Source: Shinella sp. H4-D48
Lineage (GTDB): Bacteria; Pseudomonadota; Alphaproteobacteria; Rhizobiales; Rhizobiaceae
DNA length: 64,000 bases
Reading direction: 5' to 3'
Assembly: GCF_022637395.1 (NCBI RefSeq)
Contig: NZ_CP093337.1
Coordinates: forward strand, 852,001-916,000
Under the pieces are notes generated by a model. The model was not told the origin of the DNA. It ran no database searches and saw only the letters and a program-made list of their open reading frames with translations. Numbering within the stretch: position 1 is the stretch's first letter; the number at the start of each line of letters is the position of its first letter. A program made the position numbers and the translations under genes. Below, piece by piece: positions 35,124 to 43,175 of the stretch.

Positions 35124-35207
35124 GCCGTTTCTCCTTTTGCGGTCGCCTGCGTCAGGCGCGTGCGATACGCGCTCCACCCCCTTGGCGGAACGGTCTTCCG
35201 GCAACCT

Positions 35208-35232
35208 AACGTGGCGAACGAAAAAAGGTTCC
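35208..35232 (-). promoter_or_regulatory. EcfG-dependent promoter of the DUF883-like gene
   Basis: On the minus strand: GGAAC (35228-35232), 16-base spacer, CGTT (35208-35211), a perfect consensus match with the same spacing as the phyR promoter. It lies between the hmuV stop and the DUF883-like start. Confidence 0.9.
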
Positions 35233-35238
35233 GAAAAA

Positions 35239-36027
35239 TCAGTATGACGCGGTATGCGGCAGAACGAAAGGCACGCCCGGTCCTGGAACGCCGTTGATGC
35301 GCATGCGGCAGCCGAAAACCGCCTCCATGGCGTCGTCGGTCATCACCGCGGCGGGGCGGCCAGCATGGGCAACGGTGCCGTTCTTCATCATCACCATGTG
35401 ATCGGCGAACATCGCCGTCAGGTTGAGGTCATGCATGACTGCGATCACGCCGCCGCCGCCTTCACAGTAGCGTCTTGCCAGCTGCATGATGGTGAGCTGA
35501 TGGCGGATGTCGAGCGCGGAAACGGGCTCGTCCAGCATGAGGAAACAGGGCTCGCCGTCGAGCACGGGTTCCCATATCTGTGAGAGCACGCGGGCAAGCT
35601 GCACGCGCTGCTGTTCGCCGCCGGAAAGCTCCTGATAGAAGCGTCCGGCAAAGCCGCCGAGATCCACCGCAGCGAGGGCTTCGGCCGTGATAGCATCGAC
35701 ACGCTCGGCGTGGCGGTTCGGACCGACGGTGAGGCCGAGGCGCACGATTTCCCGCACAGTGAACGGGAAAGCGATTGTGGCGGCCTGGGGGAGGACTGCG
35801 CGCTTGACCGCAAGCTGCCACGGCTCGAGCGCGCGGATATCGTGGCCGTTCAGGGTGATCTCGCCCTTGCTGGGCAATTCACCCGCGATGGCCTTCATGG
35901 TGGTGGTCTTGCCTGAGCCGTTCGGGCCGACGATCGCCGTGATCTCGCCGGCTTTCGCGGCCAGCGACACGCTGTGCACGATAGTCTTGCCGGAGAGGCT
36001 GACCGTGAGGTTTCTTGCGTCGATCAT
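35239..36027 (-). CDS. hmuV: Hemin ABC transporter ATPase HmuV
   Basis: A 262-residue ATPase of the heme/B12/siderophore importer class: Walker A GPNGSGKTTTMK, Q-loop LPQAATIAFPF, signature LSGGEQQRVQLARVL, Walker B CFLMLDEPVSALD, H-loop AVMHDLNLT. It drives import of heme from periplasm to cytoplasm with HmuU. It is the last gene of hmuSTUV, 5 bp after hmuU, and its stop is only a few bases from the next operon's promoter. Confidence 0.95.
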   Translation of the reverse strand: MIDARNLTVSLSGKTIVHSVSLAAKAGEITAIVGPNGSGKTTTMKAIAGELPSKGEITLNGHDIRALEPWQLAVKRAVLPQAATIAFPFTVREIVRLGLTVGPNRHAERVDAITAEALAAVDLGGFAGRFYQELSGGEQQRVQLARVLSQIWEPVLDGEPCFLMLDEPVSALDIRHQLTIMQLARRYCEGGGGVIAVMHDLNLTAMFADHMVMMKNGTVAHAGRPAAVMTDDAMEAVFGCRMRINGVPGPGVPFVLPHTASY

Positions 36028-36032
36028 GTGTT

Positions 36033-37151
36033 CTACCAGCTGTCGCGTCCACGATGGCGAAGCAGCACCCAGAGGAAGAAGGGCGCGCCGGCAAGCGCGG
36101 TGATGATGCCGATCGGCACTTCGGCCGGCGCGACGATGGTGCGCGCCAGCATGTCGGCGCCAAGCAGCAGGACACCGCCCAGCAGGGCTGACGCCGGCAG
36201 AAGATAGCGGTGATCAGGCCCGATGACGAGGCGCAACAGATGCGGCACCACGATGCCGACGAACCCGATGCCGCCGCTGACGGCAACCGACGCGCCGACC
36301 GCGCCGGCGACGGCCACGATGGCGGTGTATTTCAGGCGCTGAACCTTCACGCCCATGTGGAAGGCCGCAGCCTCGCCAAGCGTGATCGCATTGAGCCCGC
36401 GCGACAGGAAGGGCACGACGACGAGGGCGAGCAGGATGATGGGTGCTGCGGCGGCGACCTTCGTCCAGGTCATGCCTGAGAGCGAGCCGAGACCCCAGAA
36501 GGTGATGTCGCGCAGTTGCTTGTCATCGGCCATGTAGATGAGGATGCCGGTCACGGCACCGGTCAGTGCGGAAATGGCGATGCCGGCGAGCAGCATCGTG
36601 GCAACCGACGTCTGGCCGCCGCGCGTGGCGATGCGGTAAAGCAGCAGCGTGGTCAGGAGGCCGCCCACAAAGGCGGCCGCAGGCAGCGTGAAAGCGCCAA
36701 GCGAGGCCATGAGACCGGCGGGCATGCTCGCGCCCAGCACGATCATCAGAACCGCGCCGAGCGCCGAACCCGAGGAGATGCCGACAAGACCGGGATCGGC
36801 CAACGGGTTGCGGAAAAGGCCCTGCATGACGGCGCCCGACATGGCGAGTGCTGCGCCGATCAGAAAGCCGAGAAGGGCGCGCGGCATGCGGATATCCAGC
36901 ACGATGATGCGGTCGCGCATGCTGAGCACGGTGTCTTCGGTGCCGCCGAGCAGCGCACCGATGACACGCAGCGCGGATGCATCGGAAGCGCCCGTGGCGA
37001 TCGAAAGGGCGAGCGCGATCAGAGACAGCCCGACGAGGATGACCAGCGTCAGGCGGGCGACCGCGCTTCTGTCCCCTTCGGGGCGGATCTTGGCGCTACG
37101 CATCAGGCGAGAACCGTGCGCAGGGGTGCGCAAGGCATCATTGAGAGACAT
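36033..37151 (-). CDS. hmuU: Hemin ABC transporter permease HmuU
   Basis: A 372-residue FecCD/BtuC-type permease with ten expected membrane helices. Typical motifs are RMPRALLGFLIGAALAMSGAVMQGLFRNPLADPGLVGISSGSALGA (in parts) and GGIGFVGIVVPHLLRLVIGPDHRYLLPASALLGG. The start given overlaps hmuT by 14 bp; an internal ATG at 37103 is an alternative that gives a more usual N terminus. The chain ends with FLWVLLRHRG, as in heme and siderophore permeases. Forms a homodimer with two HmuV. Confidence 0.95.
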   Translation of the reverse strand: MSLNDALRTPAHGSRLMRSAKIRPEGDRSAVARLTLVILVGLSLIALALSIATGASDASALRVIGALLGGTEDTVLSMRDRIIVLDIRMPRALLGFLIGAALAMSGAVMQGLFRNPLADPGLVGISSGSALGAVLMIVLGASMPAGLMASLGAFTLPAAAFVGGLLTTLLLYRIATRGGQTSVATMLLAGIAISALTGAVTGILIYMADDKQLRDITFWGLGSLSGMTWTKVAAAAPIILLALVVVPFLSRGLNAITLGEAAAFHMGVKVQRLKYTAIVAVAGAVGASVAVSGGIGFVGIVVPHLLRLVIGPDHRYLLPASALLGGVLLLGADMLARTIVAPAEVPIGIITALAGAPFFLWVLLRHRGRDSW

Positions 37152-38088
37152 TACCGGCCTTGCCGTACAGTGCTTTGTTCAGGTCGCGAATGGCCGAGGC
37201 GGTGCGCGGGCCAAAGCCGAGCAGGTGCAGGCCGTCCATGCGTAGGATCGCCTTGTTTGCGGCGGCCGGTGTCAGCGAGATTGCCGGATGCTTCAGAACC
37301 TCCTCGTCGCTCGAGCCGTGGCCCGGACGATCCATGAGCATGATCACATCGGGCTTGGCATTGATGACCGCCTCGTCGGTCAGCGGCTTGTAGCCTTCGA
37401 ATGCGCCATCCGTGGCGTTGATGCCGCCTGACAGACCTATGATGCCGTCGGCCGCTGTGTGGCCGCCGGCCGCCATGGCCCGACCGTTCTGGAAGCTGAG
37501 GACGAAGAGGACGCGTTTTCGTTCATTTTCAGGACGCTTGGCAGCTTCGGCGATGGCGGCATCCAGATCGGCGCCGACCTTCTCCTCCAGTGCCTTCGTC
37601 TTTTCCGGTACGCCGAGGAAGGTGCCGACGATGTCGATCTTCTTCAGGATGGCCGCGCGGTCGAAGCCTTCCGGAACCGTCTCGAAGGGAACGCCGCTGC
37701 TCTTCAGCACCGCCAGCGCATCGGCCGGGCCGCTGCCTTCGACGGCCAGGATGGCGGTCGGGTTGACGGCCATCACGCCTTCGGGCGAAAGCGCGCGCAT
37801 GTAGCCGACGTCGGGCAGCTTCATGGCTTCCTTGGGATACATGCTGGTGGAATCGCGTGCCACGAGGCGACCCTCTTCACCCAGCGCATAGACGATCTCG
37901 GTGAGCGCGCCGCCGATCACCACCACCTTGGAGGTGTCGACCTGCTGCATCTCCTGAGCGATCGCCTGGCGGACGAAGCCCTGCGACCCTGCGGGCGACA
38001 AGGGCAGAAGCAGTGGGGCGGACAGGGCGAACACGGTAAGCGCCACTTCCCAGGGACGGGCGCGGCGGAAGTCGAAGCTCTTGCTCAT
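37138..38088 (-). CDS. hmuT: Hemin-binding periplasmic protein HmuT
   Basis: A 316-residue class III binding protein. A signal sequence (WEVALTVFALSAPLLLPLSPAGSQG) is followed by VDTSKVVVIGGALTEIVYALGEEGRLVARDSTSMYP, the HmuT/PhuT start, with the conserved Tyr in DSTSMYP as the likely axial heme ligand. The long interlobe helix is near residue 190. It passes heme to HmuU. It lies 39 bp after hmuS in the operon. No outer-membrane heme receptor gene is in the window. Confidence 0.94.
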   Translation of the reverse strand: MSKSFDFRRARPWEVALTVFALSAPLLLPLSPAGSQGFVRQAIAQEMQQVDTSKVVVIGGALTEIVYALGEEGRLVARDSTSMYPKEAMKLPDVGYMRALSPEGVMAVNPTAILAVEGSGPADALAVLKSSGVPFETVPEGFDRAAILKKIDIVGTFLGVPEKTKALEEKVGADLDAAIAEAAKRPENERKRVLFVLSFQNGRAMAAGGHTAADGIIGLSGGINATDGAFEGYKPLTDEAVINAKPDVIMLMDRPGHGSSDEEVLKHPAISLTPAAANKAILRMDGLHLLGFGPRTASAIRDLNKALYGKAGNVSQ

Positions 38089-38127
38089 GGTCTGATCCTC
38101 GGGTGGTGATCCTGCGGCGACATGCCC

Positions 38128-39174
38128 TCAGGCGGCGGCGCTGTCGGGGCGCGGCAGGCTTTCGAGGATCTCGCGCCAGTCAGCGCGTTCCGTCATGCCT
38201 TCCTTCCGCTTGCCGAAGAACTGTACGATCATTTCGCCGCTGGCGTCGTAAGCCTCGAGCGAAGTGACGTGCCCGTCGCTGGTCGGCTTGCGCACGACCC
38301 AGCATTCAGCGACGTGATCGGTGCGCAGATGCATGTGGAAGGTCGGGTCCATGACGTTAATCCATGGGCCCATCGGCTGGATGTTGTGGACGGGGCCGGT
38401 GTGGATCTGGATCGTGCCATGGTTGCCGACAAAGCACATGATATCGGCGCCGCGCTCGGCGGAGGCATGCAGCAGAGCGCTCACGGCATCTGCGCGAACC
38501 TCGTGCGCGAAATCCTCACCGATGCTGCGAACGGCGTCCTGGCGCGCGATCTTCAGCTTGCGCAGCATGCCGAAGAACTGGTGCGTATCCGTCATCGTGC
38601 TCCAGTTTTCGCGCAGCGCCTCCACGTCGACGGGGCCGGTCTCGACGGTCTTCTCCGAGATGACCTCCACGAATTCCTGTGACTGGTCCTCCAGTCGGAA
38701 GTCGGCGACGATGGCCTCATAGGCTTCGAGGTTGGAAGCCGGGCGCAGGTGCACCTTGTGGACGGCATTGCCGGCCTTGTCGAAGAACTGGAGGCTGCGG
38801 CGAACCTGATCACCGTCCACCTTCGTCACGGCGAAGCCATGCGCCCAGGTGCCGGGGAAGATGCGCAGGTCGATGTTCTCGCCCAGCACGATGGAGGCGT
38901 GCTTGCCCGTATTGATATTCTCGAAGACGCCGATCTTTTCGTGCACCACGCTCTCGTTGCGGGTCAGCGCCATGACTTCGCCGAGCGCTTCCGAGCGCTC
39001 CAGAAAGCGATTGGCGTCGCCGTCGATGCGCACCGCCGTCAGGCCAACTTCCGCCGCCACGAGCGCCGCTTCCGAAATGCCGAGCTGTGCGGCGATGTCG
39101 CGTTCGCGCATCTTGGGGTTTTCGGCGCGGAAAGCGCGGATTTCGGCGGGGGTCGGTCGGGTCGTATTGGTCAT
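38128..39174 (-). CDS. hmuS: Hemin-degrading / heme-trafficking factor HmuS
   Basis: A 348-residue HemS/PhuS-type protein with two related halves (about 40-170 and 215-340). The proximal histidine region is in the second half (IQIHTGPVHNIQPMGPWINVMDPTFHMHL). The N terminus has a small helix-turn-helix-like segment (MRERDIAAQLGISEAALVAAEVG). HmuS binds imported heme in the cytoplasm and releases iron. The start chosen, MTNTTRPTPAEIRAF, fits the family; an in-frame extension of 11 residues is rejected. It is the first gene of hmuSTUV, and no hmuP gene fits in the 233-bp gap upstream. Confidence 0.94.
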   Translation of the reverse strand: MTNTTRPTPAEIRAFRAENPKMRERDIAAQLGISEAALVAAEVGLTAVRIDGDANRFLERSEALGEVMALTRNESVVHEKIGVFENINTGKHASIVLGENIDLRIFPGTWAHGFAVTKVDGDQVRRSLQFFDKAGNAVHKVHLRPASNLEAYEAIVADFRLEDQSQEFVEVISEKTVETGPVDVEALRENWSTMTDTHQFFGMLRKLKIARQDAVRSIGEDFAHEVRADAVSALLHASAERGADIMCFVGNHGTIQIHTGPVHNIQPMGPWINVMDPTFHMHLRTDHVAECWVVRKPTSDGHVTSLEAYDASGEMIVQFFGKRKEGMTERADWREILESLPRPDSAAA

Positions 39175-39283
39175 TGGGCGCGGCCTTCGTCGAGATGCGT
39201 GTTGCAATTTCTTGGCCTGCTTTTTCCCCGAGATTTTTCTCGTTGAAGCAGGGGTTTGGCAGGAATTCTGGTCTTTACTATCT

Positions 39284-39298
39284 TGACTTGCTTACTCA
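39284..39298. promoter_or_regulatory. RirA-type iron-responsive (IRO) box, hmuS side
   Basis: TGACTTGCTTACTCA fits TGA-N9-TCA, the core of the rhizobial IRO box bound by RirA. It lies 110 bp upstream of hmuS and the same distance from the divergent secreted-protein gene. The core is short, so chance matches are possible; the heme context supports it. Confidence 0.5.
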
Positions 39299-39407
39299 TA
39301 TTTATCTATTGACGCAATACCAGTCCCGGAAAGTCATGTTAATTGTTCGGGGCTGGTGGAATGGCGATGGCCGCGCTAGTCGGCCGACAAAAAAAGCAGG
39401 CGATACA

Positions 39408-39839
39408 ATGATCCGACGCACCCTTCTGATTTCCGCGATGCTTTCCGCTGCCGCCGTCACCGGTGCCGCAGCCCAGGAGGCGGCCGCAGCCAAGGGGCTG
39501 GATATCGAGTTGAACGCGCTGGCTGCGTCGCAAAAGGGCTGCCTCTTCACCTTTGTCGCCGGCAACGGATTTGCGCAGGACGTTTCGAAGGTGTCGTTCG
39601 AGTTCGTGATCTTCAACGACAAGGGTACGGTGGAGCGCCTCGCGCTGCTCGATTTCCGTGAACTGCCTGCCGGCAAGTCCAAGGTGCGCCAGTTCGATGT
39701 GCCGGGCATCAAGTGCGAAACGGTGAAGAATCTGCTGATCAACGACGCGCCCGTCTGCGAAGGCGAAGGGTTGGAAAAGGGTCGCTGCATGGACGGGATC
39801 GTTACACGCAGCAAGGCTTCTGCCGGTCTCGATGGTTGA
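39408..39839 (+). CDS. Secreted protein of unknown function upstream of tonB
   Basis: A 143-residue protein with signal peptide MIRRTLLISAMLSAAAVTGAAAQEAAA. The mature part has a beta-rich stretch (LDIELNALAASQKGCLFTFVAGNGF ... KVSFEFVIFNDKGTVERLALLDFRELPAGKSKVRQFDVPG, in parts) and four cysteines (KGCLF, IKCET, PVCEG, GRCMD). It resembles small periplasmic proteins encoded next to tonB in rhizobial heme loci, but no named family is recognised. It leads the plus-strand group facing hmuS and is 72 bp from tonB. A periplasmic accessory to TonB-dependent uptake is a reasonable guess. Confidence 0.78.
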   Translation: MIRRTLLISAMLSAAAVTGAAAQEAAAAKGLDIELNALAASQKGCLFTFVAGNGFAQDVSKVSFEFVIFNDKGTVERLALLDFRELPAGKSKVRQFDVPGIKCETVKNLLINDAPVCEGEGLEKGRCMDGIVTRSKASAGLDG

Positions 39840-39911
39840 GCCGAAGGGATTGAATCGAGTGCGCGGTGCATGACGCATCGCGATGCATGAAACGGAAATA
39901 CGGGTGGCGTG

Positions 39912-40805
39912 ATGGCTGGAAGCAAATGGCTCTGGGGCGGTGCGGGCATTCTTTCCCTGCTTGCTCATGCGGGTGCGGCTGCAATCCTCACCATGACGCC
40001 GCAACCGCCGGAAGACGAAGCGCTGATCGCCGGTGGCGTCGTCGCCGAAGTGGCGATGCTCGGCAATGGCGCATTCGAGGCCGTCGAATCGGGCAAGCCC
40101 GACGACATGATCACGCCCGAGACGATCCAGCCCGAGGTGGCGGAATCTGAGCCGCAGGAAGTGGCCGAAATTCAGCCAACGGAAATTACGCCCGAAACAA
40201 GCGAGATCGCTCCCGTCGAGCCGATCGTTTCCCAGCCTGTCGAGGAGATGATTGTTCCCTCGGCGGAGGTGGAAATTGCGGCCGTGCCGATTCCGGAGAT
40301 CAAGCCTGAAATAGAGCCAGAGCGCGAAATCAAGCCGGTTCCCGAGGTGAAGAAGGAAAAGCCGGTCAAGAAGGTGGAGCGCAAGAAGCCCAAGCAGAAA
40401 GTCGTTCGCAAGGCTGGCGAGGAGGGCAAGGCCCGGGAAAATGCGACCCGCGGCGAGGTCGATGGTTCCGCCGATGTGAAGGTCGGCGCCGTCGGCGGGC
40501 AGAAGAAGGGCAATTCGACGATGGCCGGCAATGCCGCCGTCAGCAACTATCCGGGAAAGGTGCGCAGCAAGATCAACCGCGCCAAGCGGCGCGTGTCGGG
40601 CGGCGATCGCGGCAGCGTTGTGGTGAGCTTCACCGTGGGCGCCGGCGGTCAGGCGAGCGGCGTCAGGGTTGCGCGCAGTTCCGGCAGCGGTGCGCTCGAC
40701 AATGCCGCGGTTGAGGCCGTGATGCGCGCGGCACCCTTCGCCAAGATTCCCGAGGCGGCCGGGCGTTCATCCTGGGCGTTCACGGTTCCGATCGTCTTCA
40801 ACTGA
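39912..40805 (+). CDS. tonB: TonB energy-transducing protein
   Basis: A 297-residue TonB: an N-terminal membrane anchor (GILSLLAHAGAAAILTM), a long Pro/Glu then Lys/Pro-rich periplasmic spacer (about 75-175), and a C-terminal TonB domain (about 205-297: NYPGKVRSKINRAKRR ... SVVVSFTVGAGGQASGVRV ... AFTVPIVFN). It carries the proton-motive force from ExbB-ExbD to outer-membrane heme receptors. The start is the ATG next to a GTG. exbB/exbD are not in the window. Opposite hmuSTUV, it is likely iron-regulated. Confidence 0.92.
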   Translation: MAGSKWLWGGAGILSLLAHAGAAAILTMTPQPPEDEALIAGGVVAEVAMLGNGAFEAVESGKPDDMITPETIQPEVAESEPQEVAEIQPTEITPETSEIAPVEPIVSQPVEEMIVPSAEVEIAAVPIPEIKPEIEPEREIKPVPEVKKEKPVKKVERKKPKQKVVRKAGEEGKARENATRGEVDGSADVKVGAVGGQKKGNSTMAGNAAVSNYPGKVRSKINRAKRRVSGGDRGSVVVSFTVGAGGQASGVRVARSSGSGALDNAAVEAVMRAAPFAKIPEAAGRSSWAFTVPIVFN

Positions 40806-40856
40806 CGTTCTTTTCCCGCCGTCCTATGATCGGCGGGATTCTTTTGCCATAAAATA

Positions 40857-40871
40857 TGAGTTTTATGGTCA
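40857..40871. promoter_or_regulatory. RirA-type IRO box upstream of the DUF2325 gene
   Basis: TGAGTTTTATGGTCA fits TGA-N9-TCA and overlaps a 7-bp inverted repeat CATAAAA/TTTTATG. It lies 86 bp upstream of the DUF2325 gene in an AT-rich gap. Confidence 0.5.
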
Positions 40872-40956
40872 ACTTTATACTTTACTCTGAAAATCAAGTT
40901 TTGTAGGTTGCCCTGACTGAGGCTCCACAGCGGTGGAGTGCCAAAGGGGATGTTGC

Positions 40957-41589
40957 ATGAACGGAATGACTGCGGGCCGTATGGAATCGATCCTGAAGGC
41001 GAAGATTGCCGAGCGTGACCGGCGTATCGCCGACCTGGAACGCCAGCTGGCAGCGCTCAGGAAGCAGATGGCTGACGCGCCGCAAGCCGTTGCAGCAGTG
41101 GTGCCTGCCACGGCGCAGGCCGAGGTTAAGGCGCAGCAAAGTGTGGAAGTGACCACCATCAAGCGCAGGACCGGCGAAGCGGAGAGGAAAGCCATGCGTG
41201 AGAAGAACAGGCAGAAGCATCAGGCCCGCCGGGACGTCGAGGCGGACCAGAAGTCCGACGGCAAGGCCGAGCTCAAGGGGCGCAGTTTCCTGTATGTCGG
41301 CGGCCGCGATTGCCAGGTGGCGCATCTCAGGCAGATCGCCAGCTCCTACGGTGCAAACCTCATCCACCACGACGGCGGTCTGCGCGAGGCGGTCTCGCGC
41401 ATCGACAATGTGCTGCCCTCGGTCGACTGCGTCTTCTGCCCTATCGACTGTATCAGCCACGATGCCTGCATCCGCGTGAAGACGGGCTGCAAGAAGTGGG
41501 AGAAGGCCTTCGTGCCGCTGCGCAACGGCAGCAAATCCTCCTTCGAGCGCGCCTTGCAGAGCATGAGCCAGGGAGACAATGTGCAGTGA
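40957..41589 (+). CDS. DUF2325-domain protein with N-terminal coiled coil
   Basis: A 210-residue protein. The first 45 residues form a coiled coil (ESILKAKIAERDRRIADLERQLAALRKQMA, in parts), then comes a charged linker, then a DUF2325 domain (about 108-205: RSFLYVGGRDCQVAHLRQIASSYGANLIHHDGG...). The domain has a cysteine cluster VDCVFCPIDCISHDACIRVKTGC, suggestive of metal or redox binding. In rhizobia these genes are often iron-regulated and beside heme-use genes, as here; the function is unknown. It overlaps the next gene by four bases (GTGA). Confidence 0.85.
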   Translation: MNGMTAGRMESILKAKIAERDRRIADLERQLAALRKQMADAPQAVAAVVPATAQAEVKAQQSVEVTTIKRRTGEAERKAMREKNRQKHQARRDVEADQKSDGKAELKGRSFLYVGGRDCQVAHLRQIASSYGANLIHHDGGLREAVSRIDNVLPSVDCVFCPIDCISHDACIRVKTGCKKWEKAFVPLRNGSKSSFERALQSMSQGDNVQ

Positions 41590-41852
41590 GTGACGAGAGA
41601 CCCGAGCCCTTCATGATGATCGGCCTTCACAAGCTCGCCGCGCAGAATGGCGACGGCCTCGTGCCGGAGCTCTACGAATGGATGGCAAACCGGCAGGAGA
41701 TGCTGAAGAGCGGGAATGTGACGGAGTTCCCCCTCCGTAATGTCCGTTCCGACCGTTCGGCCGGTTTCGAAGGCGAACAAGGGCTTGATGCGCGCAACGA
41801 CAATGTCGTAGCCTTCCCGGTGCCGCATCGCCTGCGGTGGGAAAAGCACTGA
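41586..41852 (+). CDS. Small conserved protein downstream of DUF2325
   Basis: An 88-residue soluble protein with no recognised domain. It starts at a GTG overlapping the DUF2325 stop (GTGA), which implies coupling. The N-terminal part is helical (FMMIGLHKLAAQNGDGLVPELYEWMANRQEML), the rest is polar with an ending VVAFPVPHRLRWEKH. It sits 10 bp before the heme-monooxygenase-like gene. A role tied to DUF2325 or iron is suggested only by the operon. Confidence 0.72.
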   Translation: MSDERPEPFMMIGLHKLAAQNGDGLVPELYEWMANRQEMLKSGNVTEFPLRNVRSDRSAGFEGEQGLDARNDNVVAFPVPHRLRWEKH

Positions 41853-41862
41853 GAGGTCTTGA

Positions 41863-42177
41863 ATGTTCGTCGCCATGAACCGCTTCCGCATCGCCGTAGG
41901 TCATGAGGAGGCTTTCGAGAATATCTGGAAGGGGCGGGAATCGAGCCTCGCCGAAATGCCCGGCTTCAAGACCTTCCACCTGTTGCGTGGCGATACGGAT
42001 GCCGACGAAGGCTACACGCTGTTTGCCTCCCATACCGTTTGGGCGAGCAAAGAGGACTTCGTCGCCTGGACGAAATCGGAAAACTTCCGGCAGGCGCACA
42101 AGAATGCCGGCGACAACCGCGCCATGTATCTCGGCCCGCCGAAATTCGAAGGTTTTACCGCCGTCGTCGGCGCCTGA
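41863..42177 (+). CDS. IsdG/HmuQ-type heme-degrading monooxygenase
   Basis: A 104-residue ABM-fold protein (MFVAMNRFRIAVGHEEAFENIWKGR). The three residues that define IsdG-like heme oxygenases are present at matching spacing: Asn6, Trp69 and His79, with Trp and His ten apart (FVAWTKSENFRQAH). HmuQ and HmuD of Bradyrhizobium are heme-degrading members of this family. As the last gene of the tonB-side group in a heme locus, it is probably the enzyme that opens imported heme and frees iron. General antibiotic-biosynthesis monooxygenase annotation would miss this. Confidence 0.85.
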   Translation: MFVAMNRFRIAVGHEEAFENIWKGRESSLAEMPGFKTFHLLRGDTDADEGYTLFASHTVWASKEDFVAWTKSENFRQAHKNAGDNRAMYLGPPKFEGFTAVVGA

Positions 42178-42262
42178 GACGACCTTCGCCAGCGTCAATT
42201 CATGGCAGCCCGGTGTGTCATCACGCCTGGCCTTTTACGTCGCAGGCAGGACGACGCGCCGT

Positions 42263-42628
42263 TCAGGCCTCGTTGCGCGGCAGGACGGCGCCCAGTGCCA
42301 CGGCCAGCCATCCCGACATCATGATGACGCCGCCCGTCGGCGCGGACATCGGGAAAAGCCCGTGGCCGGCGAAGTGGCGCATGACGAGATCGCCGGCAAA
42401 GAGCGCGGTTCCCGCAATCATCAAAAGAGCGGCCAGCGGTGCGGTGCGCACGGACCGCCAGGCGCTGTAGAGCGCGATCAGCGCGGGGGCGTGCGCAAGG
42501 CACATGGCCGATGCGCCCGCCATCAGGCGCGGGTCGCTGCCATGGGACGCGGCGGCAGCCGCCACGATGCCGGTGAGGCCCATAAGGCCGGCGATCAGAA
42601 GGCTCGTCGAGCGAAACGAAAACGACAT
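42263..42628 (-). CDS. DUF423 membrane protein (YgdD-like)
   Basis: A 121-residue membrane protein with four helices: LLIAGLMGLTGIVAAAAASHG, then LAHAPALIALYSAW, a third over LAALLMIAGTALFAGDL, and GGVIMMSGWLAVALGAVL. The spacing of the A-A-S-H-G and H-A-P-A-L segments is that of DUF423. Function is unknown. It starts 4 bp after the truncated hemoglobin stop, in the same operon. An 11-residue upstream extension in the frame is ignored because it overlaps the hemoglobin gene. Confidence 0.87.
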   Translation of the reverse strand: MSFSFRSTSLLIAGLMGLTGIVAAAAASHGSDPRLMAGASAMCLAHAPALIALYSAWRSVRTAPLAALLMIAGTALFAGDLVMRHFAGHGLFPMSAPTGGVIMMSGWLAVALGAVLPRNEA

Positions 42629-42632
42629 GGGT

Positions 42633-43043
42633 TCAATCCTGGTTCTGCATGTGGTGGGCAAGGCGCGTCACAGGCTCGAGAATGATCTTTCTCAAGCCCT
42701 CGCTCGGTACGGTCTCCTCCAGCGCCTGGACGAAACAGAGGAGCCATTCGTCGCGCTCCGCCGGGCCGATCGCCGCATCGAAATGCCGGCGGCGCAGCAT
42801 CGGATGCCCGCGCTTTTCGGTATAGAGCGGCGGGCCGCCCAGCCACCCTGTCAGGTATTCGTAGAGCTTTTCCTCGCTTCCGGCGAGATCCGGCGGGTGG
42901 ATGGCCCGGCACCGCGCGGCTTCCCGCAGGGTATCCATCAGTTCGTAGAACCGGCGCGTTAGCGCCCGCACGCCCGCGTCGCCGCCGACGGCTTCGTAAA
43001 GGGTGATCGTCTCTCTTCCCTGACCGTCGGGTTCGTCCGTCAT
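42633..43043 (-). CDS. Group II truncated hemoglobin
   Basis: A 136-residue 2-on-2 globin: LYEAVGGDAGVRALTRRFYELM at the N terminus, WLGGPPLYTEKRGHPMLRRRHF with the proximal His, and DEWLLCFVQALEE with the group II Trp at G8. Such globins bind O2 or NO and help with NO or peroxide stress. It is first in a two-gene operon with DUF423 and faces a TetR gene across 132 bp. No FNR-type box was found in that gap. Confidence 0.93.
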   Translation of the reverse strand: MTDEPDGQGRETITLYEAVGGDAGVRALTRRFYELMDTLREAARCRAIHPPDLAGSEEKLYEYLTGWLGGPPLYTEKRGHPMLRRRHFDAAIGPAERDEWLLCFVQALEETVPSEGLRKIILEPVTRLAHHMQNQD

Positions 43044-43141
43044 GGTGCTCTTCCGTTTGGTCCGTCTTACCGCCTGCCGTCAGGGCTGGCAATGTCGATG
43101 CGATGCCTGCGACGAAGCGCGCCGCGCGGTATCGCTTGGCA

Positions 43142-43170
43142 TTGACAGAAAACCGTCCAGACGGTATGTT
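43142..43170 (+). promoter_or_regulatory. Promoter and embedded operator of the TetR-SMR operon
   Basis: A -35 TTGACA (43142-43147) and -10 TATGTT (43165-43170) are 17 bp apart. The spacer holds the perfect dyad ACCGTC-CA-GACGGT (43152-43165), placed where a bound repressor would block RNA polymerase, suiting autorepression by the TetR protein. Confidence 0.8.
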
Positions 43171-43175
43171 TTTTC

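Noticed and set aside
39175-39407. A possible hmuP gene upstream of hmuS
   Set aside because: In several rhizobia a small hmuP gene precedes hmuS. No frame of suitable length and sequence with a ribosome site was seen in this gap.
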